Positions 9,242 through 18,450 are shown, counted from the stretch's first letter. The stretch is 64,000 nt of DNA from Gammaproteobacteria bacterium (GCA_026195255.1 JAPHSS010000012.1:37321-101320); one strand, 5' to 3'. Notes: a model not told the origin generated them from the sequence alone. Numbers and translations: made by a program.

Positions 9242-9802
9242 TCATGCCTTTGGTGATGTATCTGTAGATTCAGGTAATGACCAACGCCAGGTTTCTGGCT
9301 CAATTTTAACGGGTATTATATGAATACAATCTACCGGGCAGGGTGGTATACATAAATTACAACCAGTACATTCACTCTCTATAATGCTATGCATTTGTTT
9401 TGCAGCACCTAATATAGCGTCGACCGGGCACGCCTGAATGCATAATGTGCAACCAATACAGGTTTGTTCGTCTATATAAACAACCGTTTTTTCAGGATCG
9501 TCGGCATGCTCGCTATCAAGCGGTATCGGCTCAACCCCTAACAGCTCTGAGAGCGCGAGCATAGTAGTTTCACCTCCAGGTGGGCACTGATTTATATTCG
9601 CTTCACCAGCGGCTATAGCTTCAGCGTATGGCCGACAGCCAGGGTATGTGCATTGCCCGCATTGCGTTTGTGGTAACAACGCATCAATTTTATCGACAAC
9701 CGGATCACCCTCAACATGAAATTTAACAGAGGTATAACCAAGTAATAAACCAAAAAAAACCGAGATAGTGGCAAGTACGATAATGGCGATGAGTATAGAC
9801 AT
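9242..9802 (-). CDS. rnfB: Rnf complex subunit RnfB (ferredoxin-like)
   Basis: RnfB receives electrons from ferredoxin. It has an N-terminal membrane helix (residues 1-26), a CGQCTYPGC 4Fe-4S motif of the NqrF/Fdx-like domain, and two further ferredoxin-type clusters ([12 protein letters not shown] and [12 protein letters not shown]). The length (186) is standard for the short gammaproteobacterial form. It begins 5 bases after the rnfA stop. Confidence 0.96.
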   Translation of the reverse strand: MSILIAIIVLATISVFFGLLLGYTSVKFHVEGDPVVDKIDALLPQTQCGQCTYPGCRPYAEAIAAGEANINQCPPGGETTMLALSELLGVEPIPLDSEHADDPEKTVVYIDEQTCIGCTLCIQACPVDAILGAAKQMHSIIESECTGCNLCIPPCPVDCIHIIPVKIEPETWRWSLPESTDTSPKA

Positions 9803-9807
9803 CTAAA

Positions 9808-10386
9808 TTAATTTACTAATCCTATAAAACCCATAAAAGCTAGCGACATAATGCCCGCCGTAATCATAGCAATGGCTGTTCCCTGAAATACGTTGGGTAC
9901 ATCAGCCACCGCAATCCTTTCTCGAATTCCAGAAAATAAGATTAATACCATAGAAAAACCAACGGCGGCTCCAAAACCATAAAATACGGACTCAAGAAAG
10001 TTATTGTCTTTCTGAATATTAAGCAGTGCAACACCGAGTACAGCGCAATTGGTAGTGATAAGGGGTAAAAAAATGCCTAATACGTTATAAAGTAGAGGGC
10101 TGGTTTTATGAACAATCATCTCGGTAAATTGAACCACAACAGCGATTACCAGAATAAACATAATGGTACGTAAGTACATAATGTCAAATGGCTCAAGAAT
10201 AAATTCATTGACTAAATAGCTACAAATTGAAGATAAAGTCAGTACAAACGTGGTGGCAAGGGCCATGCCTATAGCTGTTTCCAGCTTACGCGAAACCCCC
10301 ATAAACGGGCATAAGCCAAGAAACTTAACCAATACAAAATTGTTAACCCATATAGTACTTATTAGAATTAGTGCGTATTCAGTCAT
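9808..10386 (-). CDS. rnfA: Rnf complex subunit RnfA
   Basis: RnfA (192 aa from this start) is a six-helix membrane subunit paired with RnfE. The N-terminus [28 protein letters not shown] and [11 protein letters not shown] match the family. The open frame extends nine bases further to 10395, but ATG 10386 gives the usual start. Unusually, the start region (leader plus first 11 codons) is inside a tandem repeat continuing to about 10665, so several copies of the initiation region lie upstream (see the repeat entry). It is the first gene of rnfABCDGE-nth. Confidence 0.96.
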   Translation of the reverse strand: MTEYALILISTIWVNNFVLVKFLGLCPFMGVSRKLETAIGMALATTFVLTLSSICSYLVNEFILEPFDIMYLRTIMFILVIAVVVQFTEMIVHKTSPLLYNVLGIFLPLITTNCAVLGVALLNIQKDNNFLESVFYGFGAAVGFSMVLILFSGIRERIAVADVPNVFQGTAIAMITAGIMSLAFMGFIGLVN

Positions 10387-10665
10387 GTATATCAATTACT
10401 TCTTAGTAGTAAAAAAAGATCTGTTAATCATCTAAATCAATAGTACTTATTAGAATTAGTGCGTATTCAGTCATGTATATCAATTACTTCTTAGTAGTAA
10501 AAAAGCTCTGTTAATCATCTAAATCAGTAACATTTATTAGAATTAGAGCTTTTTCAGTCATATAAATCAATATTTGTAGCGATTTAAGGGCTCTGTTTAT
10601 AATTTAGATCATAAAGTATACTTATAGCATTAGTGCGTATTCAGCTATTTATCCCGATATTTTAA
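10353..10665 (-). repeat. tandem repeat of the rnfA start region, about 87-88 bp period
   Basis: Copy 1 (10353-10440) contains the first codons of rnfA and its leader. Copy 2 (10441-10527) is nearly identical. Copy 3 (10528 to about 10612) is diverged, and copy 4 (about 10613-10665) is degenerate. On the minus strand copy 2 reads as a 16-codon ORF starting [10 protein letters not shown] and ending DLDD, and copy 3 as a 16-codon ORF starting MTEKALILIN and ending DLDD, each closed by TAA. In copy 4 the ATG has become ATA. The gradient of decay away from the gene suggests successive duplications. Confidence 0.9.
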
Positions 10666-10837
10666 ATAAAAGATAAGAGTTTACCTTAATATATAGCCCT
10701 TAGGTGGCTGATAAATATAAATATAGGAAAAACCTTATATAGAGTACAAATAAAGATTGAAAATGTGTGGGCTAAAATTCAAAAATGAGGATGAAAGGTC
10801 TTGCCTTTAGTGGTGAATATATGCGTTAATAAATGTT

Positions 10838-10967
10838 ATTCCCGCTAAATGATGCTTCTGTGGTTGTGGCATCGGTTCCTCTGGAAACGCTTAAAATCGG
10901 GTCAAACATTTTAAAACTAGCGTGGAAATCCGTATTGTTCGGAGCCGGCCTCAAGCCGGCTTTTTTT
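10838..10967 (+). ncRNA. possible small RNA ending at an orphan terminator
   Basis: No plus-strand gene precedes the strong terminator at 10943-10967. A weak promoter-like pair (TTGCCT near 10803 and TATATG near 10826) would give a transcript of about 130 bases. It contains a small hairpin (GTTCC-TCT-GGAAAC) and several GGA triplets. Boundaries and existence are inferred from the terminator only, and I do not recognise the family. Confidence 0.25.
10943..10967 (+). terminator. Rho-independent terminator without an obvious gene
   Basis: Perfect 7-base GC stem AGCCGGC (10943-10949) / GCCGGCT (10955-10961), loop CTCAA, then a run of seven T from 10961. On the minus strand there is no U run, so it acts on plus-strand transcripts, although the genes on both sides run on the minus strand. 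Confidence 0.8.
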
Positions 10968-11004
10968 ATGCCCGTATTAAAAGCATATGCTTAAAATAAA
11001 TAAC

Positions 11005-11937
11005 TTATTCCTGCTGTGTTCGTGTGACGCATATTTCAGGCCTGAACTCTTCTTTTAATGTGCCCTTCAGGCAGTTCCAGACTATTCTGCCTTTTAATAT
11101 ATTGGGTGTGAATATAAGAGTTTGTTCTGTGCCGTCTATAACATGGCCGTAGAGGGTTGCTGTAATTACCGCATTGTTACCCACAACAACTGATTTTAAT
11201 GATCTATTACTTATGCGTTTGTTTAAATCAGCATCAATGTTCTGATTAGGCCAGAAATTAGTTTTCTGAATAAATTCTGTTACCTTGTTACGTGTATCAA
11301 ATGCCAGCTTTAAGTCTTCAATAATTTGTGCACGTTTTACGTACTGCTTATAAAATGGAAAGCCAATCCCAATACCAATGCCCAGTAAAAGAATAATGAT
11401 AGCGGTTCTGATTAAAGTGGTTTTTGTTTTGCTCTTTTTTAATTCCTCTGGGTCGTAACCACAATGAATACAGGCTAAATCTGCGCTGGCTCGAATAGTC
11501 CCGCATTGCGGGCAGAAATTTTCAGGGTTAATGTCATTAATTTTTGTGGGATCACTGGAAGTGTTATTTTTTTCAGGAGCCCCACTTTGAAGGCTAAGGT
11601 TTACATTTTCCTGATGTAAGGGAGTTATATCGGGGCGTGTAATATCAGTCAGAGGTTTTACTTTAGCCGTATTTTCTATTTCTTCTATTTCGGGTAGTGC
11701 TGTTTCTTCTTCTGCAATAACTTCATTGATTTGACAGTTTACGCCTGCAGCTGTGATGGCTTTATGAAACTTTTCCGCAGTAATTTTATCGGTTTGTTTT
11801 TTAATTATAAAGGATTCTTTTTGTAAAATTTTCTGAGATTTTTCGGGAGAAATTTTAAATAGTTTAGACAGCTGAGTTGTAACAGATTCAGATACGGGTG
11901 TCTGAAGAATGGTGACGTTATATTTTTTATTATCCAT
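11005..11937 (-). CDS. zinc-ribbon membrane protein with pilin-like C-terminal domain
   Basis: The 310-residue protein has four parts. Residues 1-72 form a small alpha/beta domain like the C-terminal domain of ribosomal L7/L12 (KISPEKSQKILQK, then FHKAITAAGVNCQI). Residues 73-140 are a Pro/Glu-rich linker. A zinc ribbon follows with C142-x2-C145 and C156-x2-C159. Then come a single membrane helix (177-196) and a C-terminal domain resembling the globular part of type IV pilins, with FWPNQNIDADL, VVVGNNAVITATL, IVWNCLKG and a Cys289-Cys303 pair like the pilin disulfide loop. There is no prepilin peptidase site, so it is not a normal pilin. Function is unknown. It stands alone, about 105 bases upstream of purD. 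Confidence 0.7.
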   Translation of the reverse strand: MDNKKYNVTILQTPVSESVTTQLSKLFKISPEKSQKILQKESFIIKKQTDKITAEKFHKAITAAGVNCQINEVIAEEETALPEIEEIENTAKVKPLTDITRPDITPLHQENVNLSLQSGAPEKNNTSSDPTKINDINPENFCPQCGTIRASADLACIHCGYDPEELKKSKTKTTLIRTAIIILLLGIGIGIGFPFYKQYVKRAQIIEDLKLAFDTRNKVTEFIQKTNFWPNQNIDADLNKRISNRSLKSVVVGNNAVITATLYGHVIDGTEQTLIFTPNILKGRIVWNCLKGTLKEEFRPEICVTRTQQE

Positions 11938-12046
11938 TTATCCGATCCATTTTAACTGCCTTTATTTTGTTTAGCTTAAATATCCATCTTTTAAGTACTG
12001 GCTGTGGTTTAATTAATTCACAGCCAGTTGATGATTTAGAGGGTAT

Positions 12047-13315
12047 TTATATTGCTTTAAAACCGATGTCTTTGCGGTAATATACTTTATCCCATTGAAT
12101 TTTTTCAACAATCTCATAAGCTGCTTTTTGAGCCTCTGCAACATTATTGCCCATGCCGCAGGCACAAAGTACACGGCCACCATTTGTCACGATTTGTTCG
12201 TCTTTTATAGCGGTACCTGCATGAAAAACTTTTGTTTTATATGTATCGAGACCATCAAGCCCGCTAATTACATCACCTTTGTTATAGTTATCCGGGTATC
12301 CGCCAGCAGCAAGTACAACACCTAACGCATATTGAGGGTCCCACTGTGCAGTGTGTTCATCAAGTTTTCCATCTACTGCAGCCAGGCATAATTCAACAAT
12401 ATCGGATTGTAGGCGCATCATAATTGGCTGTGTTTCAGGGTCACCAAAACGCACGTTATATTCTAAAACCTTAGCCTTGTTGTTTTTAATCATTAGTCCG
12501 GCGTATAAAAAGCCCGTGAATGGATGACCTTCGTTAGCCATGCCGTCAACGGTAGGGCGAATAATTTCATCAATCACCTTCTGGTGGATTTCATCTGTAA
12601 CCAGAGGGGCAGGAGAGTAAGCACCCATGCCACCGGTATTCGGTCCGGTGTCACCTTCATCACGTGCTTTATGATCTTGTGAAGTCGCCAGAGGCAAAAT
12701 GTTTTTGCCATCGACCATGCAAATAAAGCTGGCTTCTTCACCTGGCAAAAACTCTTCAATTACTACCCTGGCTCCCGCATTACCAAATTTGTTTCCTGAG
12801 AGCATGTCTTCTACAGCTTCTATGGCCTGTGCTTCAGTTTGCGCCAGAATGACACCCTTACCAGCAGCTAAACCATCTGCTTTTATAACAATCGGTGCGC
12901 CTTGTTGTTTTATATAAGTTATTGCCTCGGCTTCATTTGTGAAATTGCCGTAAGCTGCAGTAGGAATTTCATTGCGAGCAAGAAAGTCTTTAGCGAATGC
13001 CTTTGATCCTTCTAATTGAGCAGCGCTACGGCTTGGGCCAAATATTTTTAAAGCGGCAGCCTGAAAAGTGTCAACTATGCCGTTTACTAAGGGGGCTTCA
13101 GGGCCAACAATTGTAAGCGCTATTTCATTTTGCATGGCAAAGTTTTTTAGAGCATCAATGTCTTCGGCATTAATATCGACATTTTTAACTTTATCTTCAC
13201 GGGCAGTTCCCGCATTACCTGGTGCTACAAAAACAGTTTTAACAGCTTCAGACTGGGCTGCTTTCCAGGCCAGTGCATGTTCGCGACCACCGCCGCCTAT
13301 GATAAGTATATTCAT
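12047..13315 (-). CDS. purD: phosphoribosylamine-glycine ligase
   Basis: PurD joins glycine to 5-phosphoribosylamine in step two of purine synthesis. The start was set at ATG 13315, giving the classic MNILIIGGGGREHALAWK N-terminus; the open frame reaches 13342. ATP-grasp signatures are GLAAGKGV, VVIEEFLPGEEASF, the DHKARDEGDTGPNTGGMGAY block and LEYNVRFGDPETQ. It lies downstream of purH on the same strand with a long inverted repeat between them. Confidence 0.97.
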   Translation of the reverse strand: MNILIIGGGGREHALAWKAAQSEAVKTVFVAPGNAGTAREDKVKNVDINAEDIDALKNFAMQNEIALTIVGPEAPLVNGIVDTFQAAALKIFGPSRSAAQLEGSKAFAKDFLARNEIPTAAYGNFTNEAEAITYIKQQGAPIVIKADGLAAGKGVILAQTEAQAIEAVEDMLSGNKFGNAGARVVIEEFLPGEEASFICMVDGKNILPLATSQDHKARDEGDTGPNTGGMGAYSPAPLVTDEIHQKVIDEIIRPTVDGMANEGHPFTGFLYAGLMIKNNKAKVLEYNVRFGDPETQPIMMRLQSDIVELCLAAVDGKLDEHTAQWDPQYALGVVLAAGGYPDNYNKGDVISGLDGLDTYKTKVFHAGTAIKDEQIVTNGGRVLCACGMGNNVAEAQKAAYEIVEKIQWDKVYYRKDIGFKAI

Positions 13316-13336
13316 TATTTGACCTGTTGGTTTTAT

Positions 13337-13430
13337 TGTCACAAAGACACGCAGGACGCAGAGTTTTTAGTTTGTGCTTAGGGCACAATAAAATAATTTA
13401 TTTCTCTGAGCCCTGCGTGTCTTTGTGGCA
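13337..13430. repeat. long inverted repeat between purH and purD
   Basis: Two 27-base arms (13337-13363 and 13404-13430) share the core CACAAAGACACGCAGG and its complement, with about four mismatches across the whole arm, separated by 40 bases. Read on the minus strand it forms a strong hairpin directly upstream of purD. There is no U run, so it looks more like a mobile palindromic repeat or an mRNA-stabilising/processing element than a terminator. Confidence 0.85.
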
Positions 13431-13437
13431 AAGGTTT

Positions 13438-15006
13438 TTAGTGTCTAAAGTGACGCATATTAGTAAATACCATTGCCATGCCGTGTTCATTAGCTGCCGC
13501 TATCGTTTCATCATCACGCATTGAACCGCCAGGTTGAATAACGGCTGTGATGCCCGCTTCATGTGCTGCATCTATGCCATCACGAAACGGAAAGAAGGCA
13601 TCTGATGCCATGACTGAGCCTTCAACCTGAAGATTCTCATCGGCCGCTTTAATACCCGCAATTTTAGCAGAGTATACTCGACTCATCTGGCCGGCACCTA
13701 CACCAATAGTCATCTGGTTTTGTACATAAACAATGGCGTTAGACTTAACAAACTTGGCTACTTTCCAGGCAAACAATAAATCGCGCATCTGCACTGTTGT
13801 CGGTTTCTTCTCGGTAACAACCTGAAGGTCATCAATATCCACCATGCCTAAATCACGGTCCTGTACTAATAAACCACCATTAATGCGTTTGAAGTCGAGC
13901 GCAGGTACAGGTTTGTCCCATTCACCACATTCAAGAACACGAACGTTTTTCTTTTCAGCTAAAACCGTTTTAGCTGCTTTACTCACCGCAGGCGCAACAA
14001 TAACTTCAACAAACTGACGTTTAATAATTTCAGCTGCCACGTCTTCTTCTAGTGTGCGGTTAAAAGCAATAATGCCACCAAAAGCAGATGTCGGGTCTGT
14101 TTTGTAAGCCGATTCATAAGCTGCCATAACATTATCAGCAATGGCTACACCGCAGGGGTTTGCGTGTTTTACAATGACACATGCCGGCTCCGCAAATGAT
14201 TTAACGCACTCCAGTGCCGCGTCTGTATCAGCTACATTGTTATAAGACAGTTCCTTACCTTGAACTTGAGATGCGCTGGCAACGGAGACTTCAGGGGGAT
14301 TAGTTTCTTTGTAGAAAGCCGCCTGTTGATGTGGGTTTTCGCCATAACGCATTTCCTGTACCTTATCAAACTGCATATTGATGGTGCGTGGAAAATTCGA
14401 CTGGCTACCATCTGGCTTAATGGTACCAAGGTAATTGGCAATGGCCCCATCATAATTTGCAGTGTGTTCAAATGCTTTAACTGCCAGGTCAAATCGAGTT
14501 GCCTGACAAATGCCACCAGCTTTTATTTCATTGATAACACGTGAGTAATCTGTCGGGTCTACAACAATGGTCACAAAAGCATGGTTTTTGGCAGTAGCAC
14601 GAACCATAGTGGGCCCACCGATATCAATATTCTCGATAGCATCATCCAGGCTGCAGTCTGCTTTAGCAATAGTGGCTGCAAATGGGTATAGATTAACAAC
14701 AACCAGGTCTATTGGCGCAATATCATTGGCTTGCATTACGTCATCATCTATACCACGGCGGCCTAAAATGCCGCCGTGAATTTTAGGGTGTAACGTTTTA
14801 ACACGTCCATCCATCATTTCAGGAAAGCCCGTGTGTTCAGAAACTTCAGTAACGGGTAAGTTGTTATCAGCTAGTAATTTAGCCGTACCACCGGTAGAAA
14901 GGATTTCGACGCCTGCATCAACCAGTGCCCGGGCTAGTTCCAAAATGCCGGTTTTGTCTGAAACACTCATCAGAGCCCGTTTTGCCGGGCGGGTATCATT
15001 ACTCAT
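13438..15006 (-). CDS. purH: bifunctional AICAR transformylase/IMP cyclohydrolase
   Basis: PurH catalyses the last two steps of IMP synthesis. The N-terminal IMP cyclohydrolase domain ([42 protein letters not shown]) and the C-terminal transformylase domain ([37 protein letters not shown]) are both complete; the length of 522 is normal. It is the first of two purine genes on this strand. Confidence 0.98.
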   Translation of the reverse strand: MSNDTRPAKRALMSVSDKTGILELARALVDAGVEILSTGGTAKLLADNNLPVTEVSEHTGFPEMMDGRVKTLHPKIHGGILGRRGIDDDVMQANDIAPIDLVVVNLYPFAATIAKADCSLDDAIENIDIGGPTMVRATAKNHAFVTIVVDPTDYSRVINEIKAGGICQATRFDLAVKAFEHTANYDGAIANYLGTIKPDGSQSNFPRTINMQFDKVQEMRYGENPHQQAAFYKETNPPEVSVASASQVQGKELSYNNVADTDAALECVKSFAEPACVIVKHANPCGVAIADNVMAAYESAYKTDPTSAFGGIIAFNRTLEEDVAAEIIKRQFVEVIVAPAVSKAAKTVLAEKKNVRVLECGEWDKPVPALDFKRINGGLLVQDRDLGMVDIDDLQVVTEKKPTTVQMRDLLFAWKVAKFVKSNAIVYVQNQMTIGVGAGQMSRVYSAKIAGIKAADENLQVEGSVMASDAFFPFRDGIDAAHEAGITAVIQPGGSMRDDETIAAANEHGMAMVFTNMRHFRH

Positions 15007-15227
15007 AGTTTCTGTAATCCGCAGTCTGTCAATTTAAGAAGCGAATTATAAACTAATTAGGGGGCACTCAGAAGGTTAAGCGAAATATTTATGCACGAAA
15101 GGGGGCCGATTGTTTATAGAAAAGACTCGCCCACAAATGGTACAAAAAATTAATTATCTCCATTGCCAGGAGTGTTACTGGCTTAATAAGCCGGTAATTT
15201 TCAAACTCATTATGTGGATAATGTTTT

Positions 15228-15521
15228 TTATTTAATCAGCTTATAGGTTTTGAGTTTTTTACGCAGAGTACCGCGATTTATGCCCAGACACTCAGCTGCT
15301 TTTGACTGGTTGCCCTCAACATGCTGCATAATGAGCTCTAATAAAGGCTCTTCAACCTGTTGCATCACCAGATCATAGATATTACCTGGGTTTTCACCAT
15401 CCAGATCATTAAGGAACTGACTTAGTGATGAGCGAATAATCGTATTAAGCCCTGACGATTGTTCTTCATTCAAATTGATGTTTTGAGTATTATGTAAGTT
15501 TATAACATTGCTATTATTCAT
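15228..15521 (-). CDS. fis: nucleoid-associated DNA-binding protein Fis
   Basis: Fis (97 aa; 98 in E. coli) bends DNA and regulates rRNA promoters and recombination. The C-terminal helix-turn-helix NQSKAAECLGINRGTLRKKL is diagnostic, and the N-terminal half is the diverged dimerisation region. Its ATG overlaps the dusB stop (15518-15521), reproducing the dusB-fis operon typical of gammaproteobacteria. Confidence 0.96.
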   Translation of the reverse strand: MNNSNVINLHNTQNINLNEEQSSGLNTIIRSSLSQFLNDLDGENPGNIYDLVMQQVEEPLLELIMQHVEGNQSKAAECLGINRGTLRKKLKTYKLIK

Positions 15522-16531
15522 GCTGCAATTGACCTGTTTATTGTTTTTATATTATCCGGGTTATTAAAAAACGAAATAACTTCATTAAGTTGTTGTTTTG
15601 CTTCTTTGAAACGGTTGATATGCTTACGAAAATTAAGTTGTTGTTCATCTGTGATAAAGCTGCATTTTTGCGAATACCAGTTTATATGCTTTCGAGCTAT
15701 CTGCGCGCCTCGTTGTTCGCCATAAAAATTATAAAGATCGATCAGATGATTCTCTATCAACTTAACTAATTCTCGTTGATTGGGTGCTGCCAGTTTTTCT
15801 TCTGTTTTTAAAAAATGATTTATTTCACGAAATATCCATGGGTTACCCTGCGCCCCACGGCCAATCATAATGGCATCTGCCCCCGTTAGTTGCATAACCT
15901 GTCTGGCTTTAAGAGGCGAGGTAATATCTCCGTTAGCGACTAAAGGTATACTTACCTGTTGCTTAACTAACGTGATAGTTGCGTACTCAGCATCACCCTT
16001 ATATGCATCAGCTCGAGTTCGTCCGTGCATGCTTAACATCTGGATGCCGCAATCTTCGGCTATATGTGCAATAACAGGAGCATTTTTATTGTCGTGATCC
16101 CATCCGGTTCGCATTTTTAAAGTAACAGGCACATCAACAGCTGATACAACAGCTCGTAATATATCGGCTACTTTTTTCTCATCCCTCATTAGTGCAGATC
16201 CAGCTGCTACGTTGCACACTTTTTTAGCCGGGCAGCCCATATTAATGTCAATGATATGGGCGCCATGCTCTACATTGTATTTAGCTGCATTGGCCATTTT
16301 TACAGGGTCAGTGCCTGCAATCTGTACACTAACAGGCCCGGCTTCGCCTTTATGATCCATACGCAATCGGCTTTTATGGCTGTTGCGTAAATGTGGTTCG
16401 GAAGTTGTCATTTCAGACACAACTAATCCTGCACCCATATTGCGGCATAACTGACGAAAGGGTTTGTCAGTTATACCCGCCATGGGGGCGAGAAAAACAG
16501 GAGATGTTAGTGTGTAAGGGCCGAGTTGCAT
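15518..16531 (-). CDS. dusB: tRNA-dihydrouridine synthase B
   Basis: DusB reduces uridine in the tRNA D-loop using FMN and NADPH. Signatures are APMAGITDKPFRQLCR near the N-terminus, DINMGCPAKKVCN with the catalytic cysteine, LKMRTGWD, SMHGRTRADAYKG and GADAIMIGRGAQGNPWIF. The length of 337 is usual. It is transcribed with fis and overlaps it by four bases. Confidence 0.97.
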   Translation of the reverse strand: MQLGPYTLTSPVFLAPMAGITDKPFRQLCRNMGAGLVVSEMTTSEPHLRNSHKSRLRMDHKGEAGPVSVQIAGTDPVKMANAAKYNVEHGAHIIDINMGCPAKKVCNVAAGSALMRDEKKVADILRAVVSAVDVPVTLKMRTGWDHDNKNAPVIAHIAEDCGIQMLSMHGRTRADAYKGDAEYATITLVKQQVSIPLVANGDITSPLKARQVMQLTGADAIMIGRGAQGNPWIFREINHFLKTEEKLAAPNQRELVKLIENHLIDLYNFYGEQRGAQIARKHINWYSQKCSFITDEQQLNFRKHINRFKEAKQQLNEVISFFNNPDNIKTINRSIAA

Positions 16532-17047
16532 TGTGCCATCCGTTTTTATGGACGACTAATATTACCCCTATAAACGCAGATTAAAAATAAATTTATTTGC
16601 TTTTTTTGCACAAAAAAGGCTTGCATTTTAAGGCGTCTAAAAAAATCAAATACTTGGGTGTGGTTATTGTTCTGGGGCAGACGTTGTGTTTCACAATAGC
16701 TGTGTTATCTCGGCGTATAACTGAATATCTTTTTTGTCGTTATATCCGTGTTTTCATTAGCATTATCATGGATATGATTAAGTGGTGAGTTGTTCATGGG
16801 CGTCACAAACATGGGGTGTAAAGTTGCATGGAGCAGCTTTAAGCAGACTTTGTCTGGCCTGAAGCGTATATAGGGCGGGAGCCTGTAATAATGGCGAAGC
16901 AGGCGCTATTTAAAGTGAGATATCAGTTTAATGTTTGCGTTTTTTGCTTTGGGCTTTTAAGTAGTTTAAGTCCCAAGCTGTTGAATATGTATACGCCTAT
17001 TTCAGGGGCATGCATTTAAGCTACTTTCTTTGTCAGCCGGTGGGTTG
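16532..17047. other. 516-base intergenic region with no recognised feature
   Basis: Between dusB (starting at 16531 on the minus strand) and the 3' end of fnr. It should hold the dusB-fis promoter in its left part. A 63-codon plus-strand frame at 16597-16788 has no ribosome-binding site or family pattern and is not called. No terminator or repeat is evident. Confidence 0.4.
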
Positions 17048-17812
17048 TCAGGCCGTTTTGCTCGGGCAGTCAGGAGTAGTGCAGTGGTCAGTTATTCCGG
17101 CTAATTCTTTTAGTTCACCAAGCTTGTGAATATTTACATATTTACGTTGCGTTGATAAAAGACCCTCACTCTGAAAACGGCTAAATGTGCGACTGATTGT
17201 TTCTATTGTGAGGCCCAGATAGTTGCCGATATCTTTACGAGACATGGTCAGATTAAACTCGGTTTCAGAAAAATTACGGGCTTTTAAACGGCTGGAGAGG
17301 TTAACTAAAAATGCAGCGAGTCTTTCATCGGCACTTTTTTGGGCCATCAACATGAGTAGTGATTGATCACCTGCAATTTCCTTGCTCATAATACGAAATA
17401 ACTGGCGATGTAATTCAGGTATCTGACTGCTTAGTTCTTCTAATGAATCAAATGGTAACTCACAGAGACTGGTGGTCTCTAGCGCAATAGCTGAACAGGG
17501 GTGCTGGTTATCATGGATGGCATCAAGGCCAATAAGTTCACCAGGTAAATACAGACCAGTGATTTGTTCATCACCTTGTTCACTTTCAGTGAATGTTTTA
17601 ATAGATCCGCTGCGCACCGCGTAAATAGATGTGAATTTTTCGCCACTATTAAACAGGTATTCGCTTTTGTGTAATGGGCGGCTACGTTTAACTATTTCAT
17701 CGAGTCTTTCAATATCGCCTAAATCAAGACCAAGGGGCAGGCAAAGATCATGTAAGCTACAGGTTTTGCAAGCCGTTTTAATAGCAGATAATTTAATTGA
17801 TGTCGAAGTCAT
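17048..17812 (-). CDS. fnr: oxygen-sensing regulator FNR (Anr type)
   Basis: FNR binds a 4Fe-4S cluster when oxygen is absent and then binds TTGAT-N4-ATCAA sites. The N-terminal cluster motif C-x2-C-x5-C is exact (CKTCSLHDLC), and the fourth ligand lies in TSLCELPF. The cyclic-nucleotide-type beta-barrel and the C-terminal HTH (MSRKDIGNYLGLTIETISRTFSRFQ) are intact, with the E-x2-S-R recognition residues of FNR. The length of 254 is normal. A perfect FNR box lies 106 bases upstream, which suggests autoregulation. Confidence 0.96.
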   Translation of the reverse strand: MTSTSIKLSAIKTACKTCSLHDLCLPLGLDLGDIERLDEIVKRSRPLHKSEYLFNSGEKFTSIYAVRSGSIKTFTESEQGDEQITGLYLPGELIGLDAIHDNQHPCSAIALETTSLCELPFDSLEELSSQIPELHRQLFRIMSKEIAGDQSLLMLMAQKSADERLAAFLVNLSSRLKARNFSETEFNLTMSRKDIGNYLGLTIETISRTFSRFQSEGLLSTQRKYVNIHKLGELKELAGITDHCTTPDCPSKTA

Positions 17813-17917
17813 AGCAGTTACAGCTGGTGCTTATAAGGGATTGTTAAGTGTATCTAATTCCATTACTAAAGGTAAGCCCTAATGTCATTTGTTTGTTCTG
17901 TTTCTATCATGATTGTT

Positions 17918-17931
17918 TTGATTTAAATCAA
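17918..17931 (-). promoter_or_regulatory. FNR box upstream of fnr
   Basis: A perfect palindrome TTGATTTAAATCAA matches the FNR consensus TTGAT-N4-ATCAA. It lies upstream of the fnr start, where negative or positive autoregulation is known for this family. The exact effect depends on the transcription start, which I cannot place. Confidence 0.75.
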
Positions 17932-18020
17932 GGAAACAAGGTTGACTTTATATTAAGTAACAGCTGTTTTTTTCAAGCTAGAAAAAGTTCTGCCGTGTGA
18001 CATAAACTATGCCAAAGTGA

Positions 18021-18329
18021 CTATTTTCCACCGCCCAGGCAAGGTGGTGATTCAGGTGCTGCGCCTTTTTCTGCCCATTCGTCAGGTGTCACAGTATGTA
18101 ATGCCAGTGCATGAACTGGCCCTGCAAGCTCTTCTGCTAGTGCTTTATTGATTAAGCGATGACGAGCAACCAGCATTTTTCCATTGAACTCTTCAGTTAC
18201 AGCAACAACTTTAAAATGAGATTCTGAGCCCGGCGGAACGTTATGCTTGTGACTCTCGTTAGTTACATCGAGATACACAGGGTTAAGTGTGGTTTGTAAT
18301 TTTTCAATGATGTCGTCTTCAATGCTCAT
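18021..18329 (-). CDS. bolA: BolA family protein
   Basis: This 102-residue protein has the class-II KH-like BolA fold signatures: IIEKLQTTLNPVYLDVTNES at the N-terminus, HFKVVAVTEEF, and the helix with RHRLINKALAEEL followed by VHALALHTVTPDEW. BolA proteins bind monothiol glutaredoxin Fe-S clusters and act in iron handling and morphology. It stands alone, upstream of fnr on the same strand and downstream of the repeat RNA terminator. Confidence 0.92.
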   Translation of the reverse strand: MSIEDDIIEKLQTTLNPVYLDVTNESHKHNVPPGSESHFKVVAVTEEFNGKMLVARHRLINKALAEELAGPVHALALHTVTPDEWAEKGAAPESPPCLGGGK

Positions 18330-18402
18330 GTCTTTTCGATTTCTTAAAAGTAAAGCATGATTTTAACAAGAATGGACTACAATCGGTTCATTTTTTTTGA
18401 AC

Positions 18403-18443
18403 AAAAAAAAGAGCTGATCATCACGAGGTGACGACCTGCTCTT
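18403..18443 (-). terminator. Rho-independent terminator of the repeat RNA
   Basis: Read on the minus strand, AGAGCAGGTCGTCAC pairs with GTGATGATCAGCTCT (loop CTC), with a few mismatches and GU pairs in the middle, and is followed by eight U. It would end a minus-strand transcript arriving from the repeat region at 18451-18720; no protein gene precedes it closely on that strand. Confidence 0.85.
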
Positions 18444-18450
18444 TAACTCC

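Noticed and set aside
15177..15197. hairpin TTACTGGCTTA/TAAGCCGGTAA after fis
   Set aside because: No U run on the minus strand where it would be needed; the following TTTT on the plus strand has no gene to terminate.
16597..16788. 63-codon plus-strand frame with hydrophobic stretch
   Set aside because: No ribosome-binding site, no pattern, in the dusB promoter region.
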